Part shown: piece by piece, positions 14,484 through 22,937 of the stretch
Layout of the letters: each line of letters begins with the position of its first letter
How positions within the stretch are numbered: the first letter of the stretch is position 1
Assembly (NCBI GenBank): GCA_937890745.1
Contig: CALADH010000076.1
Location: 1 to 29,779 of the forward strand
DNA: 29,779 nt
Direction of reading: 5' to 3'
Source of the DNA: Scybalocola_A sp900557175
GTDB lineage: Bacteria > Bacillota > Clostridia > Lachnospirales > Lachnospiraceae
The notes under the pieces: generated by a model
The model's input: only the letters and a program-made list of their open reading frames with translations
Databases searched by the model: none
Told to the model about the DNA's origin: nothing
Position numbers and translations under genes: made by a program

Positions 14484-16085
14484 ATGGAAGAAGTACAGAG
14501 AAAGAAAAAAAGCAGAAAAAGTAAGAAGCTTCAGCTTGCAGGTTTTATCGGATGCGGACTTTTGATTGTTGTTTCGGTTGTTTTGATTGTCCAGGCAATG
14601 CGGCTGAATGTGCTTCCGGACAAATATATCGCAGCTCTGGCTGTAGTGCTTTTTGTTTTGGCAGCGGCGATGGCAGGACTTCAGTTCCCGAAGAAGACGC
14701 GGCTTTTGGGCTGTATTCTGAGTGTGCTGCTTACGGCGGCCATGGTTGTCGGCAATGTTTATCTTGCACGGACACATATGGTGCTTGACGGCATTACGAC
14801 AGAAGAAGGCAATTATAAGGTTGATAATATTGTTGTGGCCGTGATGAAGGATGACAGAGCCGAAGCGCTTGAAGATACATTGATTTATAATTTCGGTATT
14901 CATAAGACACTTGACAGGGAAAATACAGATAAAACGATAGAAAGTCTTGAAAGTCAGAGTGGTGCGACGCTGAATGTGACGGAATTTGACGATTTTTCCG
15001 CGATGATCGAGGCGCTTTATGACGGTGAGGTTCAGGCAATTATTTATAATGAAGCTTATGAGGGAACTATTGAGGAAACTCAGAAGGATTTTACAAATAA
15101 AATCCGGGTGCTTGAAAATCATGAAATTACGACAAAGGTGGAATTTACAGGGGATGACGCCAATGTGACGCAAAAGCCGTTTACAATTTATATCAGCGGT
15201 ATTGATGTGAAAGGCAAAATCAGCCAGACAAGCCGCAGCGATGTGAATATGCTCGTGACAGTGAATCCTCTGACAAAAGAAGTGATGCTGACAACAACGC
15301 CGAGAGATTATTTTGTACAGCTTCCGGAAGTTTCGGGCGAGTCGAGAGACAAGCTGACACATGCCGGCATTTACGGCGTAGACTGTTCAATGGCAACATT
15401 GTCGCAGATTTATAATATTGATATTGATTATTATGTCCGTGTGAATTTTACAACACTTAAGAATCTTGTGGATGCGCTCGGCGGCGTCGATGTTTATTCA
15501 GAATATGCATTTACAACGCATTATAAAAATGGCGGTTATGAGATTAAGAAAGGTTATAATCATATGGACGGCAAAAAGGCGCTGGCCTTTTCAAGAGAAC
15601 GTTATAATGTGCCGGGCGGCGATGAACAGCGCGGCAAAGATCAGCAGGCCGTTCTTAAAGCGCTTTTGGAAAAAGCAATGTCTCCGTCGATTCTCACAGG
15701 TTATATGGGGATTTTAGACAGCCTTGAGGATTATTTTGAGACGAACATGAGCATGGATCAGATTACAAGTCTTGTGAAGATGCAGCTGGCAGACGGCAGC
15801 AGCTGGTCAATTAAAAGCCAGAGCGTGACAGGAACATTCGGCAATGAATACTGCTATTCAGAGCGAAGCCAGCGCCTGAGTGTGATGTATCCTGATGAAG
15901 CGTCTGTGGCAAAAGCAAGAAAAGGAATTTTGGCAGTGCTTGGTGAGGAGGAGATGATTCCGGAAGCAGTTGATGCGGGACAGAATATTTTAAGAAATAT
16001 GACGTCAGTGAATCAGGTCGGCGATGATGCCCGGTCGGCAATGGAAGATGCGATGAACCGGCTGCTCGGTATTGCGGCAGAATAA
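14484..16085 (+). CDS. LCP (LytR-CpsA-Psr) family glycopolymer-peptidoglycan ligase, first copy
   Basis: LCP proteins transfer polyprenyl-linked glycopolymers onto peptidoglycan outside the cell. The start at 14484 (533 residues) has GAAGGAGGAT right upstream; an in-frame ATG at 14454 lies before that site and is unlikely. A Lys/Arg-rich cytoplasmic head precedes three membrane segments (about 17-38, 48-66, 74-95). An extracellular alpha/beta region (about 113-210) common in clostridial LCP proteins follows. The LCP catalytic domain at about 250-395 shows RSDVNM, TTPRDYF (R274, D275), DKLTHAG and FSRERYNVPGGDEQRGKDQQ. The gene stands alone between terminators, directly ahead of the glycopolymer operon. 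Its C-terminal half closely resembles the copy at 24281-25984. Confidence 0.93.
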   Translation: MEEVQRKKKSRKSKKLQLAGFIGCGLLIVVSVVLIVQAMRLNVLPDKYIAALAVVLFVLAAAMAGLQFPKKTRLLGCILSVLLTAAMVVGNVYLARTHMVLDGITTEEGNYKVDNIVVAVMKDDRAEALEDTLIYNFGIHKTLDRENTDKTIESLESQSGATLNVTEFDDFSAMIEALYDGEVQAIIYNEAYEGTIEETQKDFTNKIRVLENHEITTKVEFTGDDANVTQKPFTIYISGIDVKGKISQTSRSDVNMLVTVNPLTKEVMLTTTPRDYFVQLPEVSGESRDKLTHAGIYGVDCSMATLSQIYNIDIDYYVRVNFTTLKNLVDALGGVDVYSEYAFTTHYKNGGYEIKKGYNHMDGKKALAFSRERYNVPGGDEQRGKDQQAVLKALLEKAMSPSILTGYMGILDSLEDYFETNMSMDQITSLVKMQLADGSSWSIKSQSVTGTFGNEYCYSERSQRLSVMYPDEASVAKARKGILAVLGEEEMIPEAVDAGQNILRNMTSVNQVGDDARSAMEDAMNRLLGIAAE

Positions 16086-16111
16086 GCTTACCGCTATGGT
16101 GGATATTAGAG

Positions 16112-16168
16112 AGGGAATTACAGGAAAGCCTTTAGATTTAAGGACGGGTACTGTAATTCCCTTTTTTT
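16112..16168 (+). terminator. Intrinsic terminator of the first LCP gene
   Basis: A perfect 12-bp inverted repeat, AGGGAATTACAG (16112-16123) and CTGTAATTCCCT (16151-16162), is followed by a run of seven T (16162-16168). The loop is long (27 bases). Confidence 0.9.
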
Positions 16169-16213
16169 CCGTCTTTTAAAAATGAAATTTTTATTATATA
16201 ATTTGTAAGGATA

Positions 16214-16242
16214 TTGTAAAATTTATTGATTTTATGTATAAT
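16214..16242 (+). promoter_or_regulatory. Strong candidate promoter of the glycopolymer operon
   Basis: TTGTAA (16214-16219) and a perfect TATAAT (16237-16242) are 17 bases apart. Transcription should start near 16249-16251 and cover the eight genes to 24140, because no terminator or long gap interrupts them. Confidence 0.75.
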
Positions 16243-16251
16243 GCAAACAGT

Positions 16252-16275
16252 TAGTGTCATTAGATACTGACACTA
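16252..16275 (+). promoter_or_regulatory. Perfect inverted repeat at the expected transcription start
   Basis: TAGTGTCA (16252-16259) and TGACACTA (16268-16275) form an 8-bp perfect inverted repeat with an 8-base spacer, starting 9 bases after the -10. It could be a repressor operator on DNA or a hairpin at the very 5' end of the mRNA. A similar arrangement occurs at 24225-24244. Confidence 0.6.
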
Positions 16276-16312
16276 TGGAAAGATGTTGAACCGTGAAACG
16301 GGGAGGAATCGT

Positions 16313-17737
16313 GTGAAAGTTAAAGAGTATGTTAAAAGAGTGACCGTATATGCGATGGGTGCTGTGCTCATTGTGATGATGGCACTGTCATTTGCATATA
16401 TTTGGTATAATGTATATAATATGAGAATACAGCTTCCGTTCTGGCGCCGGGGAAATATATTGCTTGTGCTTATTTATGGTGTTATTTTTCTCCTGTTTTC
16501 CAAGATATACGGAGCTTTAAGAGTCGGATATTTAAAGAAGATTGATGTGATCACATCGCTTATACTGACAATTTTATGCACGAATGTGATTACCTATTTT
16601 CAGATTTCTTTAATTGCTCGCGGGCTTTTGGATGCCGGACCGATGTTGATGATGATGGGGGCAGAGATTGTCATTGCTGTGGCATGGTCTTTTGCATCCG
16701 CATGGGTATACAGTAAGCTTTACAGGCCGAGAAAAATGCTTGTTGTCTACGGCGACCGTTCTCCGGATGATTTTCTGCATAAGATGATGAAGCGCAGAGA
16801 TAAGTTTACAATCCGTGAGAAGATCCATGTGCGTGAAGGCCGCGAGGTCATCTATAAGAAAATGCGCCAGTATGATGCGGTCGTAATATGGGATTTGCCG
16901 GCGGAGATACGCAACGATTTTGTGAAATTTTGTTTTTCACATTCCATCCGCTGCTATCAGACACCGAAGATTTCAGATATTTTAATCCGTGGTGCCGAGC
17001 GTATTCATATGTTTGATACACCGCTGCTTTTATCAAGAAATACGGGACTGACAATTGAGCAGATGTTTTTTAAGCGGCTGACAGATATTGTGATTTCATT
17101 GCTGGCGATTATTGTGACATCGCCGGTCATGCTTGTCATTGCAATATGTGTAAAGTGCTATGACAGGGGCCCTGTGTTTTATAAGCAGGAGCGTCTGACT
17201 ATCGGCGGAAAGCCGTTTATGATTTATAAGTTCAGAAGCATGTGCGTTGATTCTGAAAAGAAAGGTGCGATGCTTGCCAAAAAGAATGATTCAAGAGTGA
17301 CGCCTGTCGGGCGCGTGATCCGAAATCTTCATGTGGATGAGCTTCCGCAGTTATTTAATATTTTAAAGGGTGATATGTCGGTTGTCGGCCCAAGACCGGA
17401 GCGAAAGACGATTTTAAGAAATTATGAAAAATCTATCCCTGAATTTCATTACCGTCTGAAAGTGAAGGCTGGACTGACAGGTTATGCCCAGGTGTACGGT
17501 AAATATAATACGACGCCGTATGACAAGCTGAAGCTTGATTTGTTTTACATTCAGAATTATTCGTACTGGCTTGATATTCAGTTAATGTTTATGACTTTTA
17601 GAATATTGTTTCAAAAGGAAACATCCGAGGGTGTTGACAGCTGGCAGAAGGATGCGCTCCGGACGAAACAAAAAGATGAGGCGGCGTCACAGGCTGCAGC
17701 TTCAAGTATAGAGAAGGATGGCAGAGAGGAAGTTTAA
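16313..17737 (+). CDS. Polyprenyl-phosphate sugar-1-phosphate transferase (WbaP/PglC-type)
   Basis: It starts glycopolymer assembly by moving a sugar-1-phosphate from a nucleotide sugar to a polyprenyl phosphate at the membrane. A GTG start at 16313 (474 residues) has GGGGAGGA six bases upstream; an ATG at 16283 in the same frame has no such site. Four N-terminal membrane segments (within about 8-135) and a degenerate Rossmann-like region (about 140-240) match WbaP-type proteins. A re-entrant hydrophobic segment (about 258-281) leads into the catalytic domain with KFRSM (306-310), the Asp-Glu pair of VDELPQLFNILKGDMS (D342, E343) and VVGPRPE. GLTGYAQVYG follows. The sugar donor cannot be read from the sequence. 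The C-terminal tail is rich in Ala, Ser and charged residues. Confidence 0.92.
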   Translation: MKVKEYVKRVTVYAMGAVLIVMMALSFAYIWYNVYNMRIQLPFWRRGNILLVLIYGVIFLLFSKIYGALRVGYLKKIDVITSLILTILCTNVITYFQISLIARGLLDAGPMLMMMGAEIVIAVAWSFASAWVYSKLYRPRKMLVVYGDRSPDDFLHKMMKRRDKFTIREKIHVREGREVIYKKMRQYDAVVIWDLPAEIRNDFVKFCFSHSIRCYQTPKISDILIRGAERIHMFDTPLLLSRNTGLTIEQMFFKRLTDIVISLLAIIVTSPVMLVIAICVKCYDRGPVFYKQERLTIGGKPFMIYKFRSMCVDSEKKGAMLAKKNDSRVTPVGRVIRNLHVDELPQLFNILKGDMSVVGPRPERKTILRNYEKSIPEFHYRLKVKAGLTGYAQVYGKYNTTPYDKLKLDLFYIQNYSYWLDIQLMFMTFRILFQKETSEGVDSWQKDALRTKQKDEAASQAAASSIEKDGREEV

Positions 17738-17738
17738 G

Positions 17739-18533
17739 ATGAGCATGATTCCTGCGGTATCGGTGATTATGCCGGTATATAATGGTGAAAAGTTCATAAA
17801 GAGGGCAATTGAATCAGTGCTTATTCAGCAGGTTGATTTTGAACTGATTATTATTGATGATTGCTCAACAGACCGGACGCCGGAGATTATTAAGTCGATA
17901 GCCGGCCACCGTTCGGATATTATTGTGTTTAGAAACGAATGCAATATGGGGGCTGCAAAGACGCGCAACCGGGGAATTTGTGCGGCCCGCGGAAAATATG
18001 TGGCTTTTTTGGATGCGGATGACTGGTGGGAAAAGGACAAGCTGGCACGGCAGCTGGCACTGCTGAAAAAGACGGGGCTTGTGCTCTGCTCAACTGCAAG
18101 GGAGCTTGTCGATGCCGACGGCGTGCCGACAGGCCAGATTGTTCATGTAAAGCGCCGGCTGACTTATCATGATCTGCTGTATCACAACAGTATCAACTGT
18201 TCTTCCGTCGTTGTTAAACGGGAGGTTATTTTAGAGTTTCCGATGGATTACGACGACAGCCATGAGGATTATATTACATGGCTCAAAATTCTTCGGAAAT
18301 ATGGGGCATCCTGCGCCATTGATGAACCGCTTTTAAAATATCGTTTAAGCGCCGGAAGCAAGTCGGGCAATAAGTGGAAATCAGCAAAGATGACCTTTAA
18401 AGTATATAGATACATGGGTTTCGGGCCGATAAAGTCCGCGCTTTGTTTTGTATCTTATGCAGTGCACGGCGCAGCGAAATATAAAATTTGGCGGAAGGCT
18501 TTCGGGTCGGGAAGCCATAGGAGGAAAAAATGA
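17739..18533 (+). CDS. Family 2 glycosyltransferase
   Basis: This cytoplasmic GT-A-fold transferase probably adds the second sugar to the lipid-linked unit. A start at 17739, one base after the preceding stop, has AGAGAGGA 8 bases upstream and gives 264 residues; an ATG at 17718 would overlap the previous gene. Motifs are PAVSVIMPVYNGEKFI at the N-terminus, IIIDDCSTDRT (about 37-47), the metal-binding LDADDWW (91-97) and an HEDYITWLKIL stretch that carries the probable base. It is the only clear glycosyltransferase in the window besides the initiating enzyme, so it cannot by itself account for a polymer containing several rhamnoses. Confidence 0.9.
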   Translation: MSMIPAVSVIMPVYNGEKFIKRAIESVLIQQVDFELIIIDDCSTDRTPEIIKSIAGHRSDIIVFRNECNMGAAKTRNRGICAARGKYVAFLDADDWWEKDKLARQLALLKKTGLVLCSTARELVDADGVPTGQIVHVKRRLTYHDLLYHNSINCSSVVVKREVILEFPMDYDDSHEDYITWLKILRKYGASCAIDEPLLKYRLSAGSKSGNKWKSAKMTFKVYRYMGFGPIKSALCFVSYAVHGAAKYKIWRKAFGSGSHRRKK

Positions 18534-19312
18534 AAAGATTTTTTGCAGATACGGCAAAGTACGGAAAGTATGCAGTTTATTCGGCAAAGTCCGCGCTGAA
18601 ATCAGAGGTTGCCAATTCGTATTTAAACTGGCTGTGGTGGGTACTTGATCCGCTGTGTTTTATGCTTATTTATACATTTATTTTCGGGGTTGTATTTGAC
18701 GGATCAGAGCCGTACTTCCCGATTTTTATTTTTATAGGCATTACAGTGTGGGATTTTTTTAACCGCACAGTGACGACAAGTATTAAAATTGTTAAAAATA
18801 ATAAAGCGACAGTCGCGAAGGTTTATTTGCCGAAGTTTATTTTGATTTATATCAAAATGATGGTGAATGCCTTTAAGATGGGAATCTCATTTTTGATTGT
18901 CATTGCGATGATGGTGATATGGCATGTTGTGCCGGATATCAGAGTTTTATATGCGATACCGATACTTTTGGTGCTTGCACTGCTCTCGTTTGGTATTGCA
19001 ACATTTTTATTGCATTTTGGTGTTTTTGTTGAGGATTTGTCAAATGTTGTCAATATCGGACTCCGGCTTTTGTTTTATGTGACAGGTATTTTTTACAGTG
19101 TCAGCACAAGACTCCCTGAGCCGTACGGTATTTGGGCAGAAAAGTATAATCCGCTTGCATTTTTATTGTCTTCTTTAAGAGGGGTGCTGCTGTATCATAA
19201 ATCCCCGGATTTAATAATGCTTGCCGTCTGGTTTGTTGTAGGTGTTGTGATTTCGGCAATCGGTATCAGAATGATTTACAAGAATGAAAACAGTTATGTA
19301 AAGGTGATTTGA
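18530..19312 (+). CDS. Polysaccharide/teichoic acid ABC exporter, permease subunit (ABC-2 type, TagG-like)
   Basis: A 260-residue membrane protein with about six hydrophobic segments and the ABC-2 layout. An amphipathic N-terminal helix leads into YLNWLWWVLDPLCFMLIYTFIFG, which resembles the start of TagG/Wzm proteins. It should flip the lipid-linked polymer across the membrane with the ATPase coded next to it. Its ATG overlaps the previous stop (ATGA), with AGGAGGA just upstream. Its own stop overlaps the ATPase start as TGATG, so the two subunits are translationally coupled. Confidence 0.92.
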   Translation: MKRFFADTAKYGKYAVYSAKSALKSEVANSYLNWLWWVLDPLCFMLIYTFIFGVVFDGSEPYFPIFIFIGITVWDFFNRTVTTSIKIVKNNKATVAKVYLPKFILIYIKMMVNAFKMGISFLIVIAMMVIWHVVPDIRVLYAIPILLVLALLSFGIATFLLHFGVFVEDLSNVVNIGLRLLFYVTGIFYSVSTRLPEPYGIWAEKYNPLAFLLSSLRGVLLYHKSPDLIMLAVWFVVGVVISAIGIRMIYKNENSYVKVI

Positions 19313-20043
19313 TGGAAAATAATTATGCGATTGAGGTTAAGGACTTATGTATCAGCTATAAAAATTTTAAGTCCTACTCTATAAAAAAGAGCCTGCTTCA
19401 TTTGAAGAAGGCAAAGGCCGATATATTTGAGGCGGTGAAGCACGTTTCTTTTAATGTGGAAAAAGGTGAAATTTTAGGAATTATCGGCAAAAACGGCAGC
19501 GGAAAGTCAACGATGCTTAAAGCGCTGGCAGGGATTTTCTCGCCGGATTCGGGAACGATTGATACAAAGGACTATTCGGTATCGCTTTTATCCATCGGCG
19601 TCGGATTTCAAAAGGAGCTTTCCGGCAGGGAAAATATATTGCTCTCAGGAATGCTTCTCGGTTTTTCGGAGGCGGAAATCAGAGAAAAGATGCCGGGAAT
19701 TATAGAGTTTGCCGAGCTTGGCAAGTTTATTGATATGCCGGTAAAGACTTATTCAAGCGGTATGCATTCAAAGCTTGCATTTTCGATTACGGCGATTTTA
19801 GAGACAGATATTATGCTCATTGATGAAGTTTTAAGTGTGGGAGACGAGAAGTTTAAAAAGAAAAGCTACAATAAGATGAAAAGTCTTATTTCAAATAAGG
19901 ACAGAACAGTTGTTATTGTATCTCACAGTATTTCAACGCTCAATGATTTGTGCGATAAGGTCATGTGGATGCATGATGGAGAAATCAAAGAAATCGGCGA
20001 GCCGAAGACAGTGCTTGCCCATTACAAAGAGTTTATGAAGTAG
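19312..20043 (+). CDS. Polysaccharide/teichoic acid ABC exporter, ATPase subunit (TagH-like)
   Basis: The ATP-binding partner of the preceding permease. The 243 residues contain Walker A GKNGSGKST (59-67), Q-loop Q100, the signature YSSGM (147-151), Walker B IMLIDE (167-172) and H-loop H205. The signature with MHSKLAFS after it is typical of TagH/Wzt-type O-polysaccharide exporters. The protein ends after the nucleotide-binding domain, with no C-terminal carbohydrate-binding extension, so recognition of a capped polymer end is not expected. A TTG three bases earlier is a possible start, but the TGATG overlap favours 19312. Confidence 0.94.
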   Translation: MENNYAIEVKDLCISYKNFKSYSIKKSLLHLKKAKADIFEAVKHVSFNVEKGEILGIIGKNGSGKSTMLKALAGIFSPDSGTIDTKDYSVSLLSIGVGFQKELSGRENILLSGMLLGFSEAEIREKMPGIIEFAELGKFIDMPVKTYSSGMHSKLAFSITAILETDIMLIDEVLSVGDEKFKKKSYNKMKSLISNKDRTVVIVSHSISTLNDLCDKVMWMHDGEIKEIGEPKTVLAHYKEFMK

Positions 20044-20051
20044 AGAATGTG

Positions 20052-21185
20052 ATGAATGTAAAATTTATACTCAGACAGTATGTTAAAACAGCCGTCAACC
20101 GGGTGTTTTTGCCAATCGTTTATAAGCTGTACAGCCGCCGGCCGGTTCGTCGGGGTACAGTGATTTTTGCTGACGGTCATCACCGCGAACTGCCTTACAG
20201 TATGGCGCATATGTACGACTGTCTTAAGGCAAAGGGGATGAACATAGAGCTGCATTTGTCGGATTTCGGCAGAGATAGCTATGTGCAAAGTGTAAAAGCG
20301 ATGCTTCGTTTTATGAAATCCTATGCGACGGCGGAATATGTATTTTTATGTGATTATTATGTGCCTGCAGGCTCCTGCAGTCGGCGGGACGGCACACAGG
20401 TCATTCAGCTTTGGCATGCCTGCGGTGCTCTGAAGCGTTTCGGCTATGACGCTGCCGATGATATGTCTTCTTTTTATAAAGGAAACTCCATGAAAAATTG
20501 TACACTTGTGACAGTCAGCGCAAAGCTGTGTGAACCGGTTTATGCGAAAGCACTGGGCATTTCGGAATGTGCCGTCAAAGCGCTTGGTGTCAGCCGGACA
20601 GACCGATATTTTGACGAGGCTTACAGGGCAGATTGTGTGCGGCGGTTTTTTGAAGATTGTCCTCAGGCAAAGGGTAAAAGGATTGTTCTTTGGGCGCCGA
20701 CATTTAGAGGCAATGCAGGCAATCCGCGCCTTGAGGGAGCAGAAGCTATCAATGAAGTGCAAAAGCGTCTTGAAAATGACTATTTTTTTGTGAAGAAGCT
20801 GCACCCTCATTTTGCGGACAGTTACGGAGAACCGGTGACAAGCATGCTGACGGAGGAAGTGATGGCGGCGGCCGACGTTCTCGTTACAGATTATTCATCG
20901 GTGCTTTTTGATTTTATGGCGTACAAAAAGCCGGTTGTTTTATTTGCGCCGGATGGCGCAGCCTATGCGTCGGGCAGAGGATTTTATCTTGATTATGCGT
21001 CGATACCGGCTTTTCATGCAAAGACGGCAGATGCACTTATGGAAGCGCTGGAGTGTGCCTGTGCGGGCAGAATGGCAGTGTCTGAGACAGAATATGATGC
21101 TTTTTATAATAAATATATGGCGCAGTGTGACGGTCATGCCACAGAGCGCATTATACAGGAGGTAATGAAAAATGGCAGAAACTAA
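20052..21185 (+). CDS. CDP-glycerol/CDP-ribitol phosphotransferase family (TagB/TagF-like), first copy
   Basis: This family transfers polyol phosphate from a CDP-polyol to a lipid-linked acceptor or growing chain at the inner membrane face. The 377 residues include a basic amphipathic N-terminus, WHACG (121-125), WAPTFRG (214-220), the HPH motif (251-253) and TDYSSVLFDF (279-288). The two His motifs match the catalytic His positions described for TagF. The usual Bacillus WHGTPLK version is replaced by WHxCGxxKxFG, also seen in the second copy. The ribosome binding site is weak (AGAG), and a GTG at 20049 is an alternative start. Together with TarI and TarJ a ribitol donor is likely, but substrate and primer versus polymerase role are unproven. 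Confidence 0.85.
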   Translation: MNVKFILRQYVKTAVNRVFLPIVYKLYSRRPVRRGTVIFADGHHRELPYSMAHMYDCLKAKGMNIELHLSDFGRDSYVQSVKAMLRFMKSYATAEYVFLCDYYVPAGSCSRRDGTQVIQLWHACGALKRFGYDAADDMSSFYKGNSMKNCTLVTVSAKLCEPVYAKALGISECAVKALGVSRTDRYFDEAYRADCVRRFFEDCPQAKGKRIVLWAPTFRGNAGNPRLEGAEAINEVQKRLENDYFFVKKLHPHFADSYGEPVTSMLTEEVMAAADVLVTDYSSVLFDFMAYKKPVVLFAPDGAAYASGRGFYLDYASIPAFHAKTADALMEALECACAGRMAVSETEYDAFYNKYMAQCDGHATERIIQEVMKNGRN

Positions 21186-21888
21186 TATTTTCGGCGTTGT
21201 GCTTGCCGGAGGCAAGGGAACAAGAATGGGTAATGTTGAAAAGCCAAAGCAGTTTATGGAAATCGGCGGCAAGCCGATTATGATTCATACGATAGAGAAG
21301 TTTGCAGTTTATCCGGAATTTGAAAAGATTATTGTACTTTCTCCGAAGCAGTGGATACCGCACACGAGAGATATTATCGCGCGGTATATTAAAAATCATG
21401 AAAATATCGTTGTGATTGAGGGCGGTTCGACGAGAAATGAGACAATTATGAACGCTGTCCGTTATATTGAAGAAAATCATCGTCTGGATGATGACACAAT
21501 TATTGTGACACATGATTCTGTAAGACCTTTTGTGACACACCGTATTCTTGAGGAAAATATTTTATATGCAAAGCAGTATGGCGCCACAGATACAGTTATT
21601 CCGGCGACAGATACGATTGTGGAAAGTCTTGAGGGCGGATGTATTACAAATATACCGGACAGATCAGTCATGTATCAGGGACAGACGCCGCAGAGCTTTC
21701 ACGCAAAGAAGCTGAGAGAACTTTATGAGGCGCTCACCGATGAGGAGAAAGAAATTTTGACAGATGCCTGCAAGATTCTTGTAATGAAAGGTGAGAAAGT
21801 GCATTTAGTTGATGGCGAAGTCTTTAACATTAAAATTACTTATCCGTATGATATACGGGTGGCAAAATCAATCTTGGGAGGCGTATAA
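21172..21888 (+). CDS. tarI: D-ribitol-5-phosphate cytidylyltransferase (TarI/IspD-like)
   Basis: It makes CDP-ribitol from ribitol-5-phosphate and CTP. The 238 residues show LAGGKGTRMG (11-20), KPKQF (24-28), GGSTRNET (84-91) and HDSVRPF (114-120). IspD, the isoprenoid homologue, is the alternative, but the STRNET and VRPF variants, the FNIKITYPYD ending and above all the neighbouring tarJ indicate TarI. AGGAGGT (21157-21163) lies 8 bases upstream, inside the end of the preceding gene, which it overlaps by 14 bases. The tight packing suggests coupled expression. Confidence 0.88.
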   Translation: MAETNIFGVVLAGGKGTRMGNVEKPKQFMEIGGKPIMIHTIEKFAVYPEFEKIIVLSPKQWIPHTRDIIARYIKNHENIVVIEGGSTRNETIMNAVRYIEENHRLDDDTIIVTHDSVRPFVTHRILEENILYAKQYGATDTVIPATDTIVESLEGGCITNIPDRSVMYQGQTPQSFHAKKLRELYEALTDEEKEILTDACKILVMKGEKVHLVDGEVFNIKITYPYDIRVAKSILGGV

Positions 21889-21891
21889 GTT

Positions 21892-22917
21892 ATGCTGAAT
21901 ACAGTTTACCAGTTAAAAAAGCCGAGACAGTTTGAAGTCTGCTTTAAGGATATCGACTGTGACGAAAATCATGTGCTTGTGCGTCCGACTTATCTTTCAA
22001 TCTGTAATGCGGACCAGCGTTATTATCAGGGAACACGGGCGGAGGATGTGCTCCGGAAGAAGCTTCCTATGGCGCTGATCCATGAAGGTGTCGGCAAGGT
22101 TGTCTATGATCCGACGGGAACTTTTGAGATCGGCGATGCGGTTGTGATGATACCGAATCTTCCTGAGGAGTCAGACAGTGTGATCGCAGAAAATTATTTG
22201 CGTTCAAGTAAGTTCAGAGGCAGCGGCACGGACGGCTTTTTACAGGAATATATTCTGACGGTGCCTGACAGACTTGTAAAACTGCCGGAAGATATCAATA
22301 TGCATGTGGCGGCGTTTACGGAGCTTGTCAGCGTCAGCTACCATACAATATGTCGGTTTTTAAGAATGGCCCATGAGCGGCGTGATCGCATCGGCGTTTG
22401 GGGTGACGGAAATCTTGGCTATATTACGTCACTTTTACTGACAAAGCTTTGCCCTGAGACAGAAATTTATGTATTTGGCGTCAATGAGGAAAAACTTGCG
22501 GACTTTACGTTTGCCAGTCAGACATTTTTAGTGACGCAGGATTTTGGCGATTTAACATTTGATCATGCATTTGAATGTGTCGGCGGCGGCGGTGCGCCAA
22601 AGGCAATTAATCAGATTATTGATTACATTAAACCTGAAGGGACGATTGCCATTATGGGTGTGTCTGAGGATTTGGCGCCGATTAATACCCGGATGGTGCT
22701 TGAGAAAGGACTGCGTATTTTCGGAAGTAGCAGAAGCGGCAGGGAGGACTTTGCAGGACTTATAGAGCTTTATAAAAAACATCCCGATATTCCGAATTAT
22801 CTTGAAAATATTGTCGGCTCACAGATCAGAGTGCGCAGCATTGCCGACATCGCGGCAGCTTTTGAAACGGATATCCATAAGCTGATCGGAAAGACAATTA
22901 TGGTGTGGGATAAATAA
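21892..22917 (+). CDS. tarJ: Ribulose-5-phosphate reductase (TarJ), zinc alcohol dehydrogenase family
   Basis: It reduces ribulose-5-phosphate to ribitol-5-phosphate with NADPH and feeds TarI. The 341 residues carry metal-site residues typical of medium-chain dehydrogenases (C38 and D41 in SICNADQRYYQG, H64 and E65 in IHEGVGKV) and a nucleotide-binding GDGNLG (171-176). SICNADQRYYQG closely matches the SIC-ADQRYY phrase of TarJ. GGGAGGC lies ahead of the ATG, 3 bases after tarI. TarI and TarJ are often neighbours or fused in ribitol teichoic acid producers, so the pair is well supported. Confidence 0.9.
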   Translation: MLNTVYQLKKPRQFEVCFKDIDCDENHVLVRPTYLSICNADQRYYQGTRAEDVLRKKLPMALIHEGVGKVVYDPTGTFEIGDAVVMIPNLPEESDSVIAENYLRSSKFRGSGTDGFLQEYILTVPDRLVKLPEDINMHVAAFTELVSVSYHTICRFLRMAHERRDRIGVWGDGNLGYITSLLLTKLCPETEIYVFGVNEEKLADFTFASQTFLVTQDFGDLTFDHAFECVGGGGAPKAINQIIDYIKPEGTIAIMGVSEDLAPINTRMVLEKGLRIFGSSRSGREDFAGLIELYKKHPDIPNYLENIVGSQIRVRSIADIAAAFETDIHKLIGKTIMVWDK

Positions 22918-22937
22918 AAATTTACTGGAGGCAAGTG

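Noticed and set aside
14406..15362. Long minus-strand ORF (318 codons) antisense to the first LCP gene
   Set aside because: Its translation is rich in Cys, His, Ile and Arg with no recognisable domain, and it shadows a firmly identified LCP gene. Long antisense frames arise easily from this codon use.
16283..16312. ATG start at 16283 for the sugar-phosphate transferase
   Set aside because: It has no proper ribosome binding site, while GGGGAGGA lies correctly before the GTG at 16313.
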